A stretch of DNA of 62,022 nucleotides. Source: an uncultured Saprospiraceae bacterium (GTDB lineage: Bacteria > Bacteroidota > Bacteroidia > Chitinophagales > Saprospiraceae). Positions within the stretch are counted from its first letter, which is position 1, and each line of letters opens with the position of its first letter. The notes beneath the pieces are model-generated. The model saw only the letters and a list, made by a program, of their open reading frames with translations. It was not told where the DNA came from and ran no database searches. A program made the translations under genes and the position numbers. Positions 49,562-58,578 of this stretch are shown here, in pieces. The DNA lies in contig CALIZI010000189.1 in NCBI GenBank assembly GCA_938028705.1, forward strand, positions 1 through 62,022, given 5' to 3'.

Positions 49562-51736
49562 TTATTTCATTTTACGTGTTTTCATAATTACATAATTAAA
49601 AGGTATCAGATAATCTTCAAGTTGGTCTTGATTGTCAAAATCATCTAAAATAACTTTGACTATATCTTTCGCAAGCCCTTCCGTAGTTGTTTTAATGCGT
49701 TCATCATTGAAGCCATGCCGCGCAAAAAGGTAATGCAATCGGGCTATATTGGCAGTGAGGCGTTTATTGTCTATCCGTACCTCACCGTTTTTCATACACG
49801 ACTTCAATATGCGTAAAAGCCTGTGTATAAGTGAACGAGCGAGCTTGTCAGGGTCTTTGGTATTGTCATCGTCTTTGGCAATATATCCCAATAGTTTTTC
49901 CGCAAATTCCATTTTACTTATAAAACCCTTCCAACTCAGCGTATGGTCAAATACATGAATCCCGTTTTTCTTTCGGTCATTAAATTGTTTGGCAAGATGC
50001 TCACATGCAGCCGCATCATCTGCAAATCTGCCGACCGGATAATGCGGATGACACATAAAAATACCCGCACTGAAATGGATTTTCTTATTATTACAAACAA
50101 ACTCATTAAATCGCTTGTGCAGTTCTACGGCAAAGTGTAATACATTATACCATGACCCAATCACAAAAGCATCATCGCCACCACTATACGTTACATAAAT
50201 CTCATATTTGTTTGCGAGTGTATTAAAATAACCACTAAAAAACCAGTGAAATTCGCGGCTCAAAGTCGCAATGCGTTGAAAGGATGCAGGTTGTCCCAAG
50301 CCACTTGCGAAGATAGCTCCGAGATTGTCAATATCCAGTCGCATGACGGCGAGTTGGGCAAACTCAAATTTGCCGGATTCTTTATGGTACAATTCGGCTA
50401 ATTGGTCAAAAGGCATTACACCTTCACTATCCAAGGGGGCGTATTTTCCAACAAATGTAAAACCGTAGTTTACGGGAACAACTTGATGGATACGATGTTG
50501 ACATTCAAGAAAATCCGTGTCATTTAATTTGATAATTTTTACAGATTCAATTAAGGATTGATATTTATCTAATATAACATTCGTCTTTGCCTCAAAATCA
50601 TCTTTGAAGGCCACAAAAACAGTCCCTAAACCTTGAAAAGTCGCCACGACACCTTTTTCTTTTATCAAATAAACATCTTCGGATTCCTTTAAATTTAACT
50701 GTATCAAATAATTGGTACGAGGAATATATTCCCCCATTTGTTGACCGATTTTTTTGATTTTTTCTCTTTCTTTATCAGTGTTTTTACGGTTCATCATTTT
50801 AGTGAGATAGCCATGATAGCGTTTGTTTTTCTGTTGTTCCATCTCACTATTCAAGGCGATATAATACTTCGATATGCTGGCAAAAGGTGCATTATTTTCG
50901 GCTTTAATCTCCGTTTTAGCGATGACCAAACTTGTCGTCATACCTACCTCATCAAATAACATTTCATTAAGTTGCTGTTCCAAATCTCTCAATTTATCCC
51001 TTATTTCATCTGTGGCAGGAAGCAATAAATTGAAGTGACCGCCACCCGCGAAAATGATATTGGATTGGAATAAGTTCAGTTTTCCGACAATGTATTCAGC
51101 AAAAAAATTAGTGAGCAAGGCGATGTAAAAGGAACGCCCACGCAGACGCTTGGAGGTGCGACTGCCTTCACCTACATTTTCCAGTGTGAGATTAGCGGTA
51201 ATAAAGCCTTGAATCCCCGACAAATCGCCTTTCACAAGATAAAAACTGCGAGACTTATCGGTTTGCGTTTCTATCTGTTCCAAACAAGCCGTCACTGCCG
51301 CCAAAATACGATTTCGGTCAAACAAACTTGTTTCCGGTCTTTGTTCGTGGCAGCCTATTCTTGCGGTGTACTTATACAAGATATGATGCAAAGTATAATC
51401 AAAATATTGAGCATTATCAGATACTTTGATACCTTCTGCGATAGCCTTTAAATCATTCAATAGTTTATTGAAGTCATCATCTGATTCCGGTAAAAACATA
51501 TCTTTTTTAACACTCATAGAAAGTGTAGGGAGCGATACTTGCGACGCACCCGCTTGAGCAATCGTAGGCATAATAGAATTTACCTTTCCCAAACGAAATT
51601 GTCGTATATCATCACCGATAAGACGCTTGGCTTCTCGCACCAAGTCATCTTCTGCAAAGTGTAAATCCGGTGGCAAATAATCCCGCAAACCATCCGTCAA
51701 AGCCGCAAAATATGCTTTATGATTTTCTATATTCAT
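49562..51736 (-). CDS. cas10: type III-A large subunit Cas10/Csm1, HD domain degenerate
   Basis: 724 aa. The first Palm region starts KGDLSGIQGFIT (169-180), and the cyclase motif GGDD is at residues 519-522 within VTYSGGDDAFVIG. So synthesis of cyclic oligoadenylates is expected. The N-terminal HD nuclease motif (normally LLHDIGK near residue 10-20) is absent. The later SLFDHSR-type block reads SLFDRNR (137-143), with the His replaced. The DNase activity is therefore probably lost. The C-terminal helical D4 domain is present. Its start overlaps the cas6 stop by 4 nt. Confidence 0.95.
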   Translation of the reverse strand: MNIENHKAYFAALTDGLRDYLPPDLHFAEDDLVREAKRLIGDDIRQFRLGKVNSIMPTIAQAGASQVSLPTLSMSVKKDMFLPESDDDFNKLLNDLKAIAEGIKVSDNAQYFDYTLHHILYKYTARIGCHEQRPETSLFDRNRILAAVTACLEQIETQTDKSRSFYLVKGDLSGIQGFITANLTLENVGEGSRTSKRLRGRSFYIALLTNFFAEYIVGKLNLFQSNIIFAGGGHFNLLLPATDEIRDKLRDLEQQLNEMLFDEVGMTTSLVIAKTEIKAENNAPFASISKYYIALNSEMEQQKNKRYHGYLTKMMNRKNTDKEREKIKKIGQQMGEYIPRTNYLIQLNLKESEDVYLIKEKGVVATFQGLGTVFVAFKDDFEAKTNVILDKYQSLIESVKIIKLNDTDFLECQHRIHQVVPVNYGFTFVGKYAPLDSEGVMPFDQLAELYHKESGKFEFAQLAVMRLDIDNLGAIFASGLGQPASFQRIATLSREFHWFFSGYFNTLANKYEIYVTYSGGDDAFVIGSWYNVLHFAVELHKRFNEFVCNNKKIHFSAGIFMCHPHYPVGRFADDAAACEHLAKQFNDRKKNGIHVFDHTLSWKGFISKMEFAEKLLGYIAKDDDNTKDPDKLARSLIHRLLRILKSCMKNGEVRIDNKRLTANIARLHYLFARHGFNDERIKTTTEGLAKDIVKVILDDFDNQDQLEDYLIPFNYVIMKTRKMK

Positions 51737-52506
51737 GATTGGTTATTTTTCGATTTTTTAATGTTACGCAACACCCCAAAACCCTTTGCCCCACCTTTCC
51801 CAACACTCAAAAACTGCGGTAAAAACATATTCGTATTAAATTCAACATCAAAACATTGCACATTCATACGTTTATAACCAATCCTCTTTTGGCGAATGAT
51901 ATTGGTTACATCCACTTCGAGTCGTTTTTCCAATTGCCAACCTAATCCCGTAGCGAAAGACAGGAGATTGCCGACCAAGACACCGCTTAAAAATTCGTGG
52001 CGTTCCTCGTCTGTTTTGAGTGCATTGTATTTAGCAAAATTATGCGAGTTGAGTGCCTGCCATTTGTAGAGGCGATACGAAAAATCGCGTTCCCATACCT
52101 GCATATTGTACTCGCGCATATCAAGGCGGTCAATCCGCATATCGTAGTGCTTGCCTGCGATATTGAGTGACCAGTCGGGCTTGGAGAAAAAACGGTGGGC
52201 TTCCTCCACACATTCTTCCAAGAACACTATCATCGGACGACAGCGTGTTCCGATTTTATATTGGATTTTCGGAAAGCGATAGTGGTACTTTTTGTGTGTC
52301 AGTAAGAAGTCTTTCGTTGTTTTTTTATTTTCATAATTTTTTAATATACGATTATTGTGATTATGAAACCAATCATGCTCCAAACCAACTTTGGATGCGA
52401 CGGCAGCGCGAAAATGCCCGACATGATATACCGGAATTTGTTGGTCGAAAGTGACGGTGAGCATACGCATTTTTCGGAGATTTTCTAATGTGGCAGTTGT
52501 GTTCAT
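51733..52506 (-). CDS. cas6: CRISPR RNA endonuclease Cas6
   Basis: 257 aa. The two-RRM Cas6 layout is supported by the glycine-rich C-terminal loop SVGKGGAKGFGVLR (234-247) and a typical Bacteroidota Cas6 N-terminal half (QQIPVYHVGHFRAAVASKVGLEHDWFHNH). It would cut the precursor RNA within each repeat and leave the 8-nt ATTGAAAC tag. It is the first of the effector-operon core genes, and its stop overlaps the cas10 start by 4 nt. Confidence 0.88.
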   Translation of the reverse strand: MNTTATLENLRKMRMLTVTFDQQIPVYHVGHFRAAVASKVGLEHDWFHNHNNRILKNYENKKTTKDFLLTHKKYHYRFPKIQYKIGTRCRPMIVFLEECVEEAHRFFSKPDWSLNIAGKHYDMRIDRLDMREYNMQVWERDFSYRLYKWQALNSHNFAKYNALKTDEERHEFLSGVLVGNLLSFATGLGWQLEKRLEVDVTNIIRQKRIGYKRMNVQCFDVEFNTNMFLPQFLSVGKGGAKGFGVLRNIKKSKNNQS

Positions 52507-52542
52507 ATTAAGTTTAAATTTAGATTCTAAATATTGTTTTTA

Positions 52543-52570
52543 TTGGAATTTGGAATTTGTTTTTTGGAAT
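52543..52570. repeat. four TTGGAAT-type heptamers
   Basis: TTGGAAT, TTGGAAT, TTGTTTT, TTGGAAT fill the gap from the HTH gene to cas6 and match the word family of the array at 21127-21224. Confidence 0.75.
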
Positions 52571-52861
52571 TTATCTCTGTCTGAGTGCTGACCAAACGGT
52601 GCGTTCTGAAAGGTGAAAACGGCTGGCAAGCGTTTGTATGGTTTCGGTTTTATGCTTGTCGTGTTTCGGAAATTCACGTTCAAATTCCTCGGCTATCACA
52701 TAGCGACGTATCGTCGGTTCGGGAATGAATTGCTTGTCTATGAGGTAAGTAATCAACCTCTCGGCGGTGACTTCGTACTGATGTTGTTTGCAATAAGCAC
52801 GAAAACCGGTGTAAATATCGTGGTGAAAAATGTCTAATATTTGTTTTTGCATCTTATCCAT
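52571..52861 (-). CDS. small HTH protein at the head of the CRISPR operon
   Basis: 96 aa. The C-terminal third (IQTLASRFHLSERTVWSALRQR, from about residue 75) is a helix-turn-helix of the SOS/Mor or sigma-70 region 4 kind. The N-terminal part is helical and holds a second possible HTH (VTAERLITYLIDKQFIPEPTIRRYVI). It is the first gene of the minus-strand unit, 64 bp before cas6. A regulator of the CRISPR locus is likely by position; DNA binding is inferred from the motif. A similar small gene is often seen with Bacteroidota type III loci, by recollection. Confidence 0.65.
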   Translation of the reverse strand: MDKMQKQILDIFHHDIYTGFRAYCKQHQYEVTAERLITYLIDKQFIPEPTIRRYVIAEEFEREFPKHDKHKTETIQTLASRFHLSERTVWSALRQR

Positions 52862-53397
52862 TTCATATTCAAAAAATCACTTAACAGTGCAAAGGTCAAA
52901 TATATTTTTACTGCAAACAAGTACGAAAATCAGCGATTTCCCTTTCAGTTTTTAAATAAATTATAAGAATATTATTTTATTAAAAAATAAAAATCAATGC
53001 ATTGCATATAAATTTGAAATAAATTATTTCCTTTTCATTTTTTCAAAAAAAGAATAATAAAAAATAATTTACTGAAGGGTTTGGCAAAATTATTATTGAC
53101 AGATAAAGGTATTACAGAAAAAGGAAAATCAGTGTTTATTCATTATTTAAATTACAATAATTAGGCTGTAAAAATTCACTGATTTTATTGTTATTCGATG
53201 AAATGATATGTTTTGACGACGAAAATATATAAGAGAAGTTGCTTTTGAGTATTAAAATACTTAATTTTAAAAGAACGATCTTGGCAATTCAATTGTTATA
53301 TCAGTTGATATAGCTTTTTGAAATATTAGTAAGCCCCATTAAAACGATAATAAAACTTATTTTTTCACGGGATTTATCCCACTAAATTGTAAATAAA
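52862..53397. other. 536-bp divergent gap with probable CRISPR operon promoter
   Basis: Very AT-rich, no gene supported. On the minus strand TATATTTG (52897-52904) matches the -7 consensus 36 nt before the HTH-gene ATG. The -33 position (ATTTT, 21 nt further) is weak. This is the best candidate for the start of the cas transcript. Confidence 0.5.
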
Positions 53398-53703
53398 ATG
53401 AATAATTTAATTTATTCCGTTTATTCTCCTCCAGATAAGAAGGAGAAATATAACATACAAATTACATGTAATGCGAATCTGCCTAATAGTGAAGATTCCA
53501 AACTCACCCCAAGCGAACTTGCAGAATCACCCGATAGTGAAAACCCCAAAACTGACCGGAAGATACTCATTAGGTTGTTTAAATTGGCGATAGTTATCGT
53601 TCTTTGTGTTAACACAGGAACTATATTTCCCTTTTTGATGTACCTTTTAGATGTACCACAAGTCATCGATTTCTTTCAGGAATCGAAACTCTTTTGGAGA
53701 TAA
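53398..53703 (+). CDS. hypothetical small membrane protein
   Basis: 101 aa. A hydrophilic N-terminus rich in Pro/Ser/Asp/Glu (residues 1-52) precedes one membrane helix (about 56-84, LFKLAIVIVLCVNTGTIFPF). No homologous family was recognised. The next 33 bp lead to a strong terminator, which supports real expression as a single-gene unit. It starts 536 bp from the divergent CRISPR operon. It may be unrelated to CRISPR or may be a regulated neighbour; nothing in the sequence decides. Confidence 0.55.
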   Translation: MNNLIYSVYSPPDKKEKYNIQITCNANLPNSEDSKLTPSELAESPDSENPKTDRKILIRLFKLAIVIVLCVNTGTIFPFLMYLLDVPQVIDFFQESKLFWR

Positions 53704-53735
53704 TGAGTTTATTGTGATTCTAACTTTATAAACAG

Positions 53736-53762
53736 AAAGGGGGCATTAAGCCCCCTTTTCTA
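53736..53762 (+). terminator. rho-independent terminator
   Basis: AAAGGGGGC-ATTAA-GCCCCCTTT stem with 9-bp arms and TTTTC after it, 33 bp after the 101-aa gene stop. Confidence 0.9.
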
Positions 53763-54067
53763 TTTGTACCAAACCTTATTTTAGTGGACTGCCGACAAGC
53801 GGCAGGGTTTAAAGAATATAACATAGCAAAAACATGTTATGCGAATTCTGCCTCAATCCTTGCTTAAAAATTTGGTCATGTGCAATATTACGTACACGCA
53901 TACACATTACAAAGCAAAATTCAAGAAAAGTGATATGAATGTGTTTATTATAATTACAATTTCCTCATAAAAAAAGTTCATTTTCAATAAATATGTTGTG
54001 TATTTTAAATTGATTTTAAGATATTTGTGTGGTTAAAATATATTTTTATTTCCTTTCGATTCCCATT
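53763..54067. other. 305-bp gap
   Basis: No gene seen. It contains a small hairpin CTGCCG-ACAAG-CGGCAG (53789-53805) without a T-run, then AT-rich sequence up to the next ATG. Confidence 0.6.
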
Positions 54068-55459
54068 ATGAATACCACTAAAATAAATAAGCTACTGAAA
54101 GCCTTGCCAAGTGATGTTGTCGCACGATTTGGTAAATCATTAGCAAAAGAAACCAACGAACAACGTCTTTTTAAATATTTGAATCATCCTAAAAAGGATT
54201 TGGATGATTTGGATAAAATGGCTAAAGACGTATTTGAAACCAAACACACCAATCCGAGAAAAGACCTACACAACGAAGGTTCTAAACTATATAATAAACT
54301 CCAACAATGGCTCATCCAACAAGAATTGGAAGCCAACGAACTCGCCCAAAACCAACTCCTCGCCAATGCGCTCAAACGCTACAAAGTCACTGATACTTAT
54401 TTCAAAACACTGGATAAAATTGAGACATTGGTAGAAGCACAAACACCTCGTGACAGTGCGTATCATTGGTCGTGGATGCGCTTGTCACACGCACGTTATT
54501 TTCATCCTCAAACTGACTTTTCGGGTATAGAGGCAGAGGATAATTTTACGAAAACAGTACAACACTTAGATGATTTTTACTTGCTGACTCGCCTGCGTTA
54601 TATTGCAGAACGCAATATGCGTAATTATAATTTTGACCTTCAGGGGACACTGCCCAAACAGGAAGTTATGTTAGCTCCTGTGTATAAAGACAAGCCTTTG
54701 GCGCGATTGTGTATGCTGGCTGCCAATTTGATTGAATCACCTGATAATGAGGTTTTTAGAACTGAATTTTGTCCGCTTCTCGAACAGTATATCCACCTTG
54801 CCGATGCCGAAAATCAAGGCACACTCGCCACGTATCGTATCAATTATACAAGTCGACAAACGCAGGCAGGACAGGCAGATTTTGTGCGCGACCATTTTAA
54901 GGCTTACCAATTTGCAATAGAAAACGGCTACTTGGAACACGAAGGGTATCTTGGCGAAACTCACTTTTTGAATGTAGTGACGGCAGCTGCTGTTTTACAT
55001 GAATTTGAAGCGGGCGAACAACTCATTAATGAGGCTTCGGTAAAGCTGAAAGATAATGCTGAAGACATCGGTAAGTTGGCAAAGGCACTTTTGTATTTTT
55101 ATCAATCATTATACGAAAAAGCCTATAATGAATTAGTAAAATTATCCTTTACAAATACTCAAACGGATTTACGTTTTCGTTCACTGAAAGCACAATGTAT
55201 GTATGAGTTGATTTTACAAAATAATAAAAATGTCAATTGTAATTTGCTGACAGACCACCTCAATGCTTATCAGAAGTTTTTGAAAAGACGAGACAGATTT
55301 TCGGAGAATACCCGGCAATCAAATCTGAATTTCACTAATTTATTAAAAAAAATGACAAACAAGACAAAACAGGAAGCAAGAGAACTCTTGGAAGATTTTT
55401 TGACAAAAGAAGAACCAATTATTTTGAAAAAATGGCTGTTGGATGTTGTCAATAAATGA
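54068..55459 (+). CDS. helical protein of unknown function
   Basis: 463 aa from the ATG at 54068 (MNTTKINKLLKALPSDVVARFGKSL). An upstream in-frame start at 54029 adds 13 hydrophobic residues with poor context and is not chosen. The protein is almost fully helical, hydrophilic and without a signal peptide. Repeating helix pairs (e.g. EAGEQLINEASVKLKDNAEDIGKLAKALLYFYQSLYEKAYNEL) suggest TPR-like repeats from about 180 to 400. The N-terminal part resembles a family of large paralogous proteins common in Saprospiria, by recollection. Function unknown; a scaffold role would fit a TPR protein. Confidence 0.7.
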   Translation: MNTTKINKLLKALPSDVVARFGKSLAKETNEQRLFKYLNHPKKDLDDLDKMAKDVFETKHTNPRKDLHNEGSKLYNKLQQWLIQQELEANELAQNQLLANALKRYKVTDTYFKTLDKIETLVEAQTPRDSAYHWSWMRLSHARYFHPQTDFSGIEAEDNFTKTVQHLDDFYLLTRLRYIAERNMRNYNFDLQGTLPKQEVMLAPVYKDKPLARLCMLAANLIESPDNEVFRTEFCPLLEQYIHLADAENQGTLATYRINYTSRQTQAGQADFVRDHFKAYQFAIENGYLEHEGYLGETHFLNVVTAAAVLHEFEAGEQLINEASVKLKDNAEDIGKLAKALLYFYQSLYEKAYNELVKLSFTNTQTDLRFRSLKAQCMYELILQNNKNVNCNLLTDHLNAYQKFLKRRDRFSENTRQSNLNFTNLLKKMTNKTKQEARELLEDFLTKEEPIILKKWLLDVVNK

Positions 55460-55484
55460 GTCGTCCGACCAAGCCGGACGACTC
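55458..55484. terminator. hairpin between convergent genes
   Basis: GAGTCGTCCG (55458-55467) pairs with CGGACGACTC (55475-55484) over a 7-nt loop, 10 bp perfect, overlapping the last base pair of the upstream stop codon. No T-run follows on either strand, so it may act as a bidirectional attenuating hairpin and not as a classical terminator. Confidence 0.55.
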
Positions 55485-55492
55485 CTGATACC

Positions 55493-55840
55493 CTATTCCT
55501 TCATCTCAAAACGAACCTTCTCAACACGAGCCCTCTCGTCAATAAACACTACACGCACCTCGTACCAACCTTGCAAAGGGGGAGATTGCTCAAAGCGAAA
55601 TTCACCCCCTGACATACCTCCTCTCACCGCTAACTCCACATCATCCGACAAGCGAATGAGTCGCACTACAAATTTCCCCTCACACTTGACATCAACATCA
55701 ATATGATGCCGCCCTTGCATCACCTCAACCGAACCATGACCATACTGAACCATATCAATTTCAGTACAAGACATTAATAATTCCGCTTCGCGGGTCTGAG
55801 CAAAAAGACTTAAAAACAAAAACAAATAACAAAACTTCAT
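55493..55840 (-). CDS. small secreted beta-rich protein
   Basis: 115 aa with a signal peptide (residues 1-~17, KFCYLFLFLSLFAQT). The mature part is ~95 residues of beta strands (HIDVDVKCEGKFVVRLIRLSDDVELAV...GWYEVRVVFID) with two Cys that could form a disulphide. No known family was recognised. It is convergent with the helical 463-aa gene and shares the hairpin between them. Likely periplasmic or outer-membrane associated. Confidence 0.6.
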   Translation of the reverse strand: MKFCYLFLFLSLFAQTREAELLMSCTEIDMVQYGHGSVEVMQGRHHIDVDVKCEGKFVVRLIRLSDDVELAVRGGMSGGEFRFEQSPPLQGWYEVRVVFIDERARVEKVRFEMKE

Positions 55841-56293
55841 AATAATTGAAATTTAAAGATTAAGAAAAACAGTTTTTGTTTACGTCTGATTTTCAAAATC
55901 TTAATCAATTATACAAAGTGTGTTTACCTTCTATGCCAAGCCATTCATTTAAATGAATAACTGAAATACAAACACAGCAAAGCCATTAGCGGATTATGCT
56001 TTGTTTTCACATTAAAAATAAATAAAATAGAAAAACCTTATGCAGAAACGCATAAAATAGGAATTGTCATTTCCTAAAATGAATTATCAAAATTTTCAAA
56101 GAACTCAAGTAAATACTTTTTGATTTTTTTTAAAATTATGTATTACTTAAATTCTTTATTGAAAAAGTGATATTCACCTATTGTGAAAATGGTATTTTTC
56201 GGTAGTCAGTGTTAATAACGAATATTGGGTGAAAATAGTTTGCTCGTATTTACATTTTTTTATATAAAATACTTTTTATGCAAATTTATTTAC
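55841..56293. other. 453-bp gap
   Basis: AT-rich, between the small secreted gene's start and the stop of the DUF1254 gene. No gene, repeat or RNA was seen. The promoter of the 55493-55840 gene should be at its left end. Confidence 0.6.
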
Positions 56294-57727
56294 TCATCGT
56301 ACCGGCACCACAAAAGGAATTTCCCAATCCCCATTCAGCACTTCTTCTTTGGGCCAATACAATCGCAGCGTCAGAAAAAACGCACCTTCTTCCGGTATCG
56401 GCAGCCAATTCGAGACAAGTTCCGCATCGGGGGCAGTGGATTGAATGTACAAATCCAAAGAGCCGTCTTCGTTATATTTCAAATCATCCCTGTCGCCGAG
56501 TGCAAAGCGATTGAGGTCATTTTTGACCAAAAATTCATCGGCATTATAGGCAGTCAATGACCAAAAAGCGTTGACGGGTGGGATTTGGTCGGCATCAAAA
56601 TGTATGCGATATTGGGTATCGGCATTGAGCGGGTCGCCATTGATGTCAAGGGTACAATTCGGATACATCGCATCTTCGGGAATGCAAGCACCCAAACCAA
56701 TAAAATCAATATAAGCTCTCCGCAAATAATCCACACCATAAGTGCCGATACCTTCATTGATCAGCATCCAGCCATTGGTCAGGCGGGCGGTGTCGGGTTT
56801 GGCACGTCTGGCTTTCATTTTTTTATGAATAAAATCGGGCAGGCGATTGAGTTTGGTTTTCAAAATCAGATTATCGGTACTGATGTGAAAAGGCTGCCCC
56901 GCAACAAGTCCGATTTTTGACATTTTACGCAGTATCGTGGAGTCGGCAGCCGCAGGCGGATTACTAACCATGAGTTCTGCCATGCGATTGAGGTAGGTAT
57001 TGACATCCAGCGTTTGAATGGTCTTTACAGGTACGATGTCTTGGTGTTCGGGTTTCACGATGCCTTGCGGTACTTCATAATCGTCTGTACCATAAGCACT
57101 TAGCGGAACGAGCTGCATGTCGTCTTGAATTTCCCTTACTATCGTTGCGCCATCTTCGGGGCTGTTGACTTGTATTCTGCCTATCATCCAAACGGTATTG
57201 GTAGGAGCTTGTATGAGGGTCAAATCGGCGGGTGTTTCTCCTCTCCAGTCAGGTCCGGCAATCAAAAATGTCTGTGCATCTGTACCTGTAGTACGTGTTC
57301 CGGGCGAAGCAAAAACATTGGAATAAGCATCCAACAAAGGCAATAAATAATAACGGTCGGTAGCCGGAACAGATAAGACTTGCGGCTCTTTTTCCAAGTC
57401 AAGCCAAGCGATAGAATAGTAGGTATCGACATTAGGTTTGACTACGGCGGTGAGCGTATGGTCAGGGAATCGGCGGAAATGTGCCAGTTGATTGACAGGT
57501 GCAAAGGCGCGTGTCGGGTGTGGACGTTCTACGTTGGTAGAAACTTTTTTTGTCAAATCCATCAAGATTAAAGGGTAGCCATACACATAACTTTCTCCTA
57601 TAATTTGTAATAATTCATCGGTAGATATTTCCTGTTCTCCCTTTGGTGTTTGTATGGTAGCGGTCTCATTTTGACAAGTAAAAAAGATGATACTGATACA
57701 GAGTATAAATAAGTTGTTGTATTTCAT
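56294..57727 (-). CDS. DUF1254/DUF1214 lipoprotein
   Basis: 477 aa from the ATG at 57727 (MKYNNLFILC). An 11-codon longer frame begins before the signal peptide and is less likely. The signal ends in a lipobox FFTC (Cys18). The DUF1254 part covers ~40-180 (ESYVYGYPLILMDLTKK, VVKPNVDTYYSIAWLDL, RYYLLPLLDAYSNVFASPGTRTTG). The DUF1214 part covers ~360-477 (PPVNAFWSLTAYNADEFLV...LPIPEEGAFFLTLRLYWPKE). These two domains nearly always occur together in exported proteins of unknown reaction. It is anchored in the envelope and is not clearly part of an operon. Confidence 0.88.
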   Translation of the reverse strand: MKYNNLFILCISIIFFTCQNETATIQTPKGEQEISTDELLQIIGESYVYGYPLILMDLTKKVSTNVERPHPTRAFAPVNQLAHFRRFPDHTLTAVVKPNVDTYYSIAWLDLEKEPQVLSVPATDRYYLLPLLDAYSNVFASPGTRTTGTDAQTFLIAGPDWRGETPADLTLIQAPTNTVWMIGRIQVNSPEDGATIVREIQDDMQLVPLSAYGTDDYEVPQGIVKPEHQDIVPVKTIQTLDVNTYLNRMAELMVSNPPAAADSTILRKMSKIGLVAGQPFHISTDNLILKTKLNRLPDFIHKKMKARRAKPDTARLTNGWMLINEGIGTYGVDYLRRAYIDFIGLGACIPEDAMYPNCTLDINGDPLNADTQYRIHFDADQIPPVNAFWSLTAYNADEFLVKNDLNRFALGDRDDLKYNEDGSLDLYIQSTAPDAELVSNWLPIPEEGAFFLTLRLYWPKEEVLNGDWEIPFVVPVR

Positions 57728-58578
57728 TTGAATGTACTTTAAATATTGGACTTTGGACAAAATGGGAACTAGGGAATTGGGAAATTAGGTTTACAACCGT
57801 AACTCATTGATAATGAATTTTATTAATAAAATAAAACATGTAATGAATTATTTTTTGTAAAAATCTAATAAAGTCCCGATAGTTATCGGGATTACCTAAT
57901 TCCCCAATTTCCTCTGTACAAAGTCTAATTTAAATATTTAAATCAAGTTTAATCTCCAGCCCCAAACTCCTAACCCAAGTTGAATATGTAGCCTCCAAGT
58001 TTTTAGATAATGAAACGTAACGCTGTCAGCCTGACGGCAAACCGCCGGGCTACCGTCAGGCTGACGGTGTTACATACTCCCAAACTTTGAAGGAGTTATG
58101 ACACTCGAAGGTAAGCAAAATACTAAAGGTCACTATTTTCTCCATTTAAATGTCAAAAAAATATTAAAAAATGTGCAAAAATACTGTCACGCACTATTTT
58201 ACATACATTAGCCAAAATGGAGCAAAACACTGTCTGTCGATTTTCGCGCTTTATTCGCTTCTTTCACTTTTTTATTTAAAAAATCATATAAACAAAGAAA
58301 TTCTTTCATATAAAACACGTCAGTAACCTACTATTATACATTGTTTTTTACAATCATATTTTAATAATGGTAAGAAAACTATTATAAAATAAGACAGCAA
58401 ATTTTTTATATTTCTACTAATCTTTTAATTATAGAAATGTAACATTCTATATCAGTAAATCTTATAAAGTCGTCATTTTCGGGGTCACGCATTAGAGGTA
58501 TCGGTTATGTAAATTGGACAATAAATCAACATTTTGAGGTAGTTAAAATCATTTTTCTTCCCCTCAAAATTTATTATT
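57728..58578. other. 851-bp divergent gap rich in repeats
   Basis: No gene seen. Contents: GGGAAAT-type heptads (57757-57785) with an inverted relative at 57893-57912; the CCCGATA palindrome at 57874-57891; an AAGTTGAATATGTAGCC copy near 57977; and a GC-rich stem with 13-bp perfect arms GTCAGCCTGACGG/CCGTCAGGCTGAC (58025-58037, 58053-58065) inside a longer imperfect GTAAC...GTTAC pair. The promoter of the rightward 989-aa gene must be near 58540. Confidence 0.7.
58025..58065. repeat. GC-rich inverted repeat, GTCAGCCTGACGG arms
   Basis: 13-bp perfect arms with a 15-nt GC-rich loop (CAAACCGCCGGGCTA). Its GC content is far above that of the surrounding DNA, suggesting a mobile or REP-like origin. 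Confidence 0.75.

Noticed and set aside
49562-51736. Assigning the large subunit to type III-B (Cmr2)
   Set aside because: The adjacent genes are Csm2, Csm3, Csm4 and Csm5, and no Cmr1, Cmr5 or Cmr6 is present.
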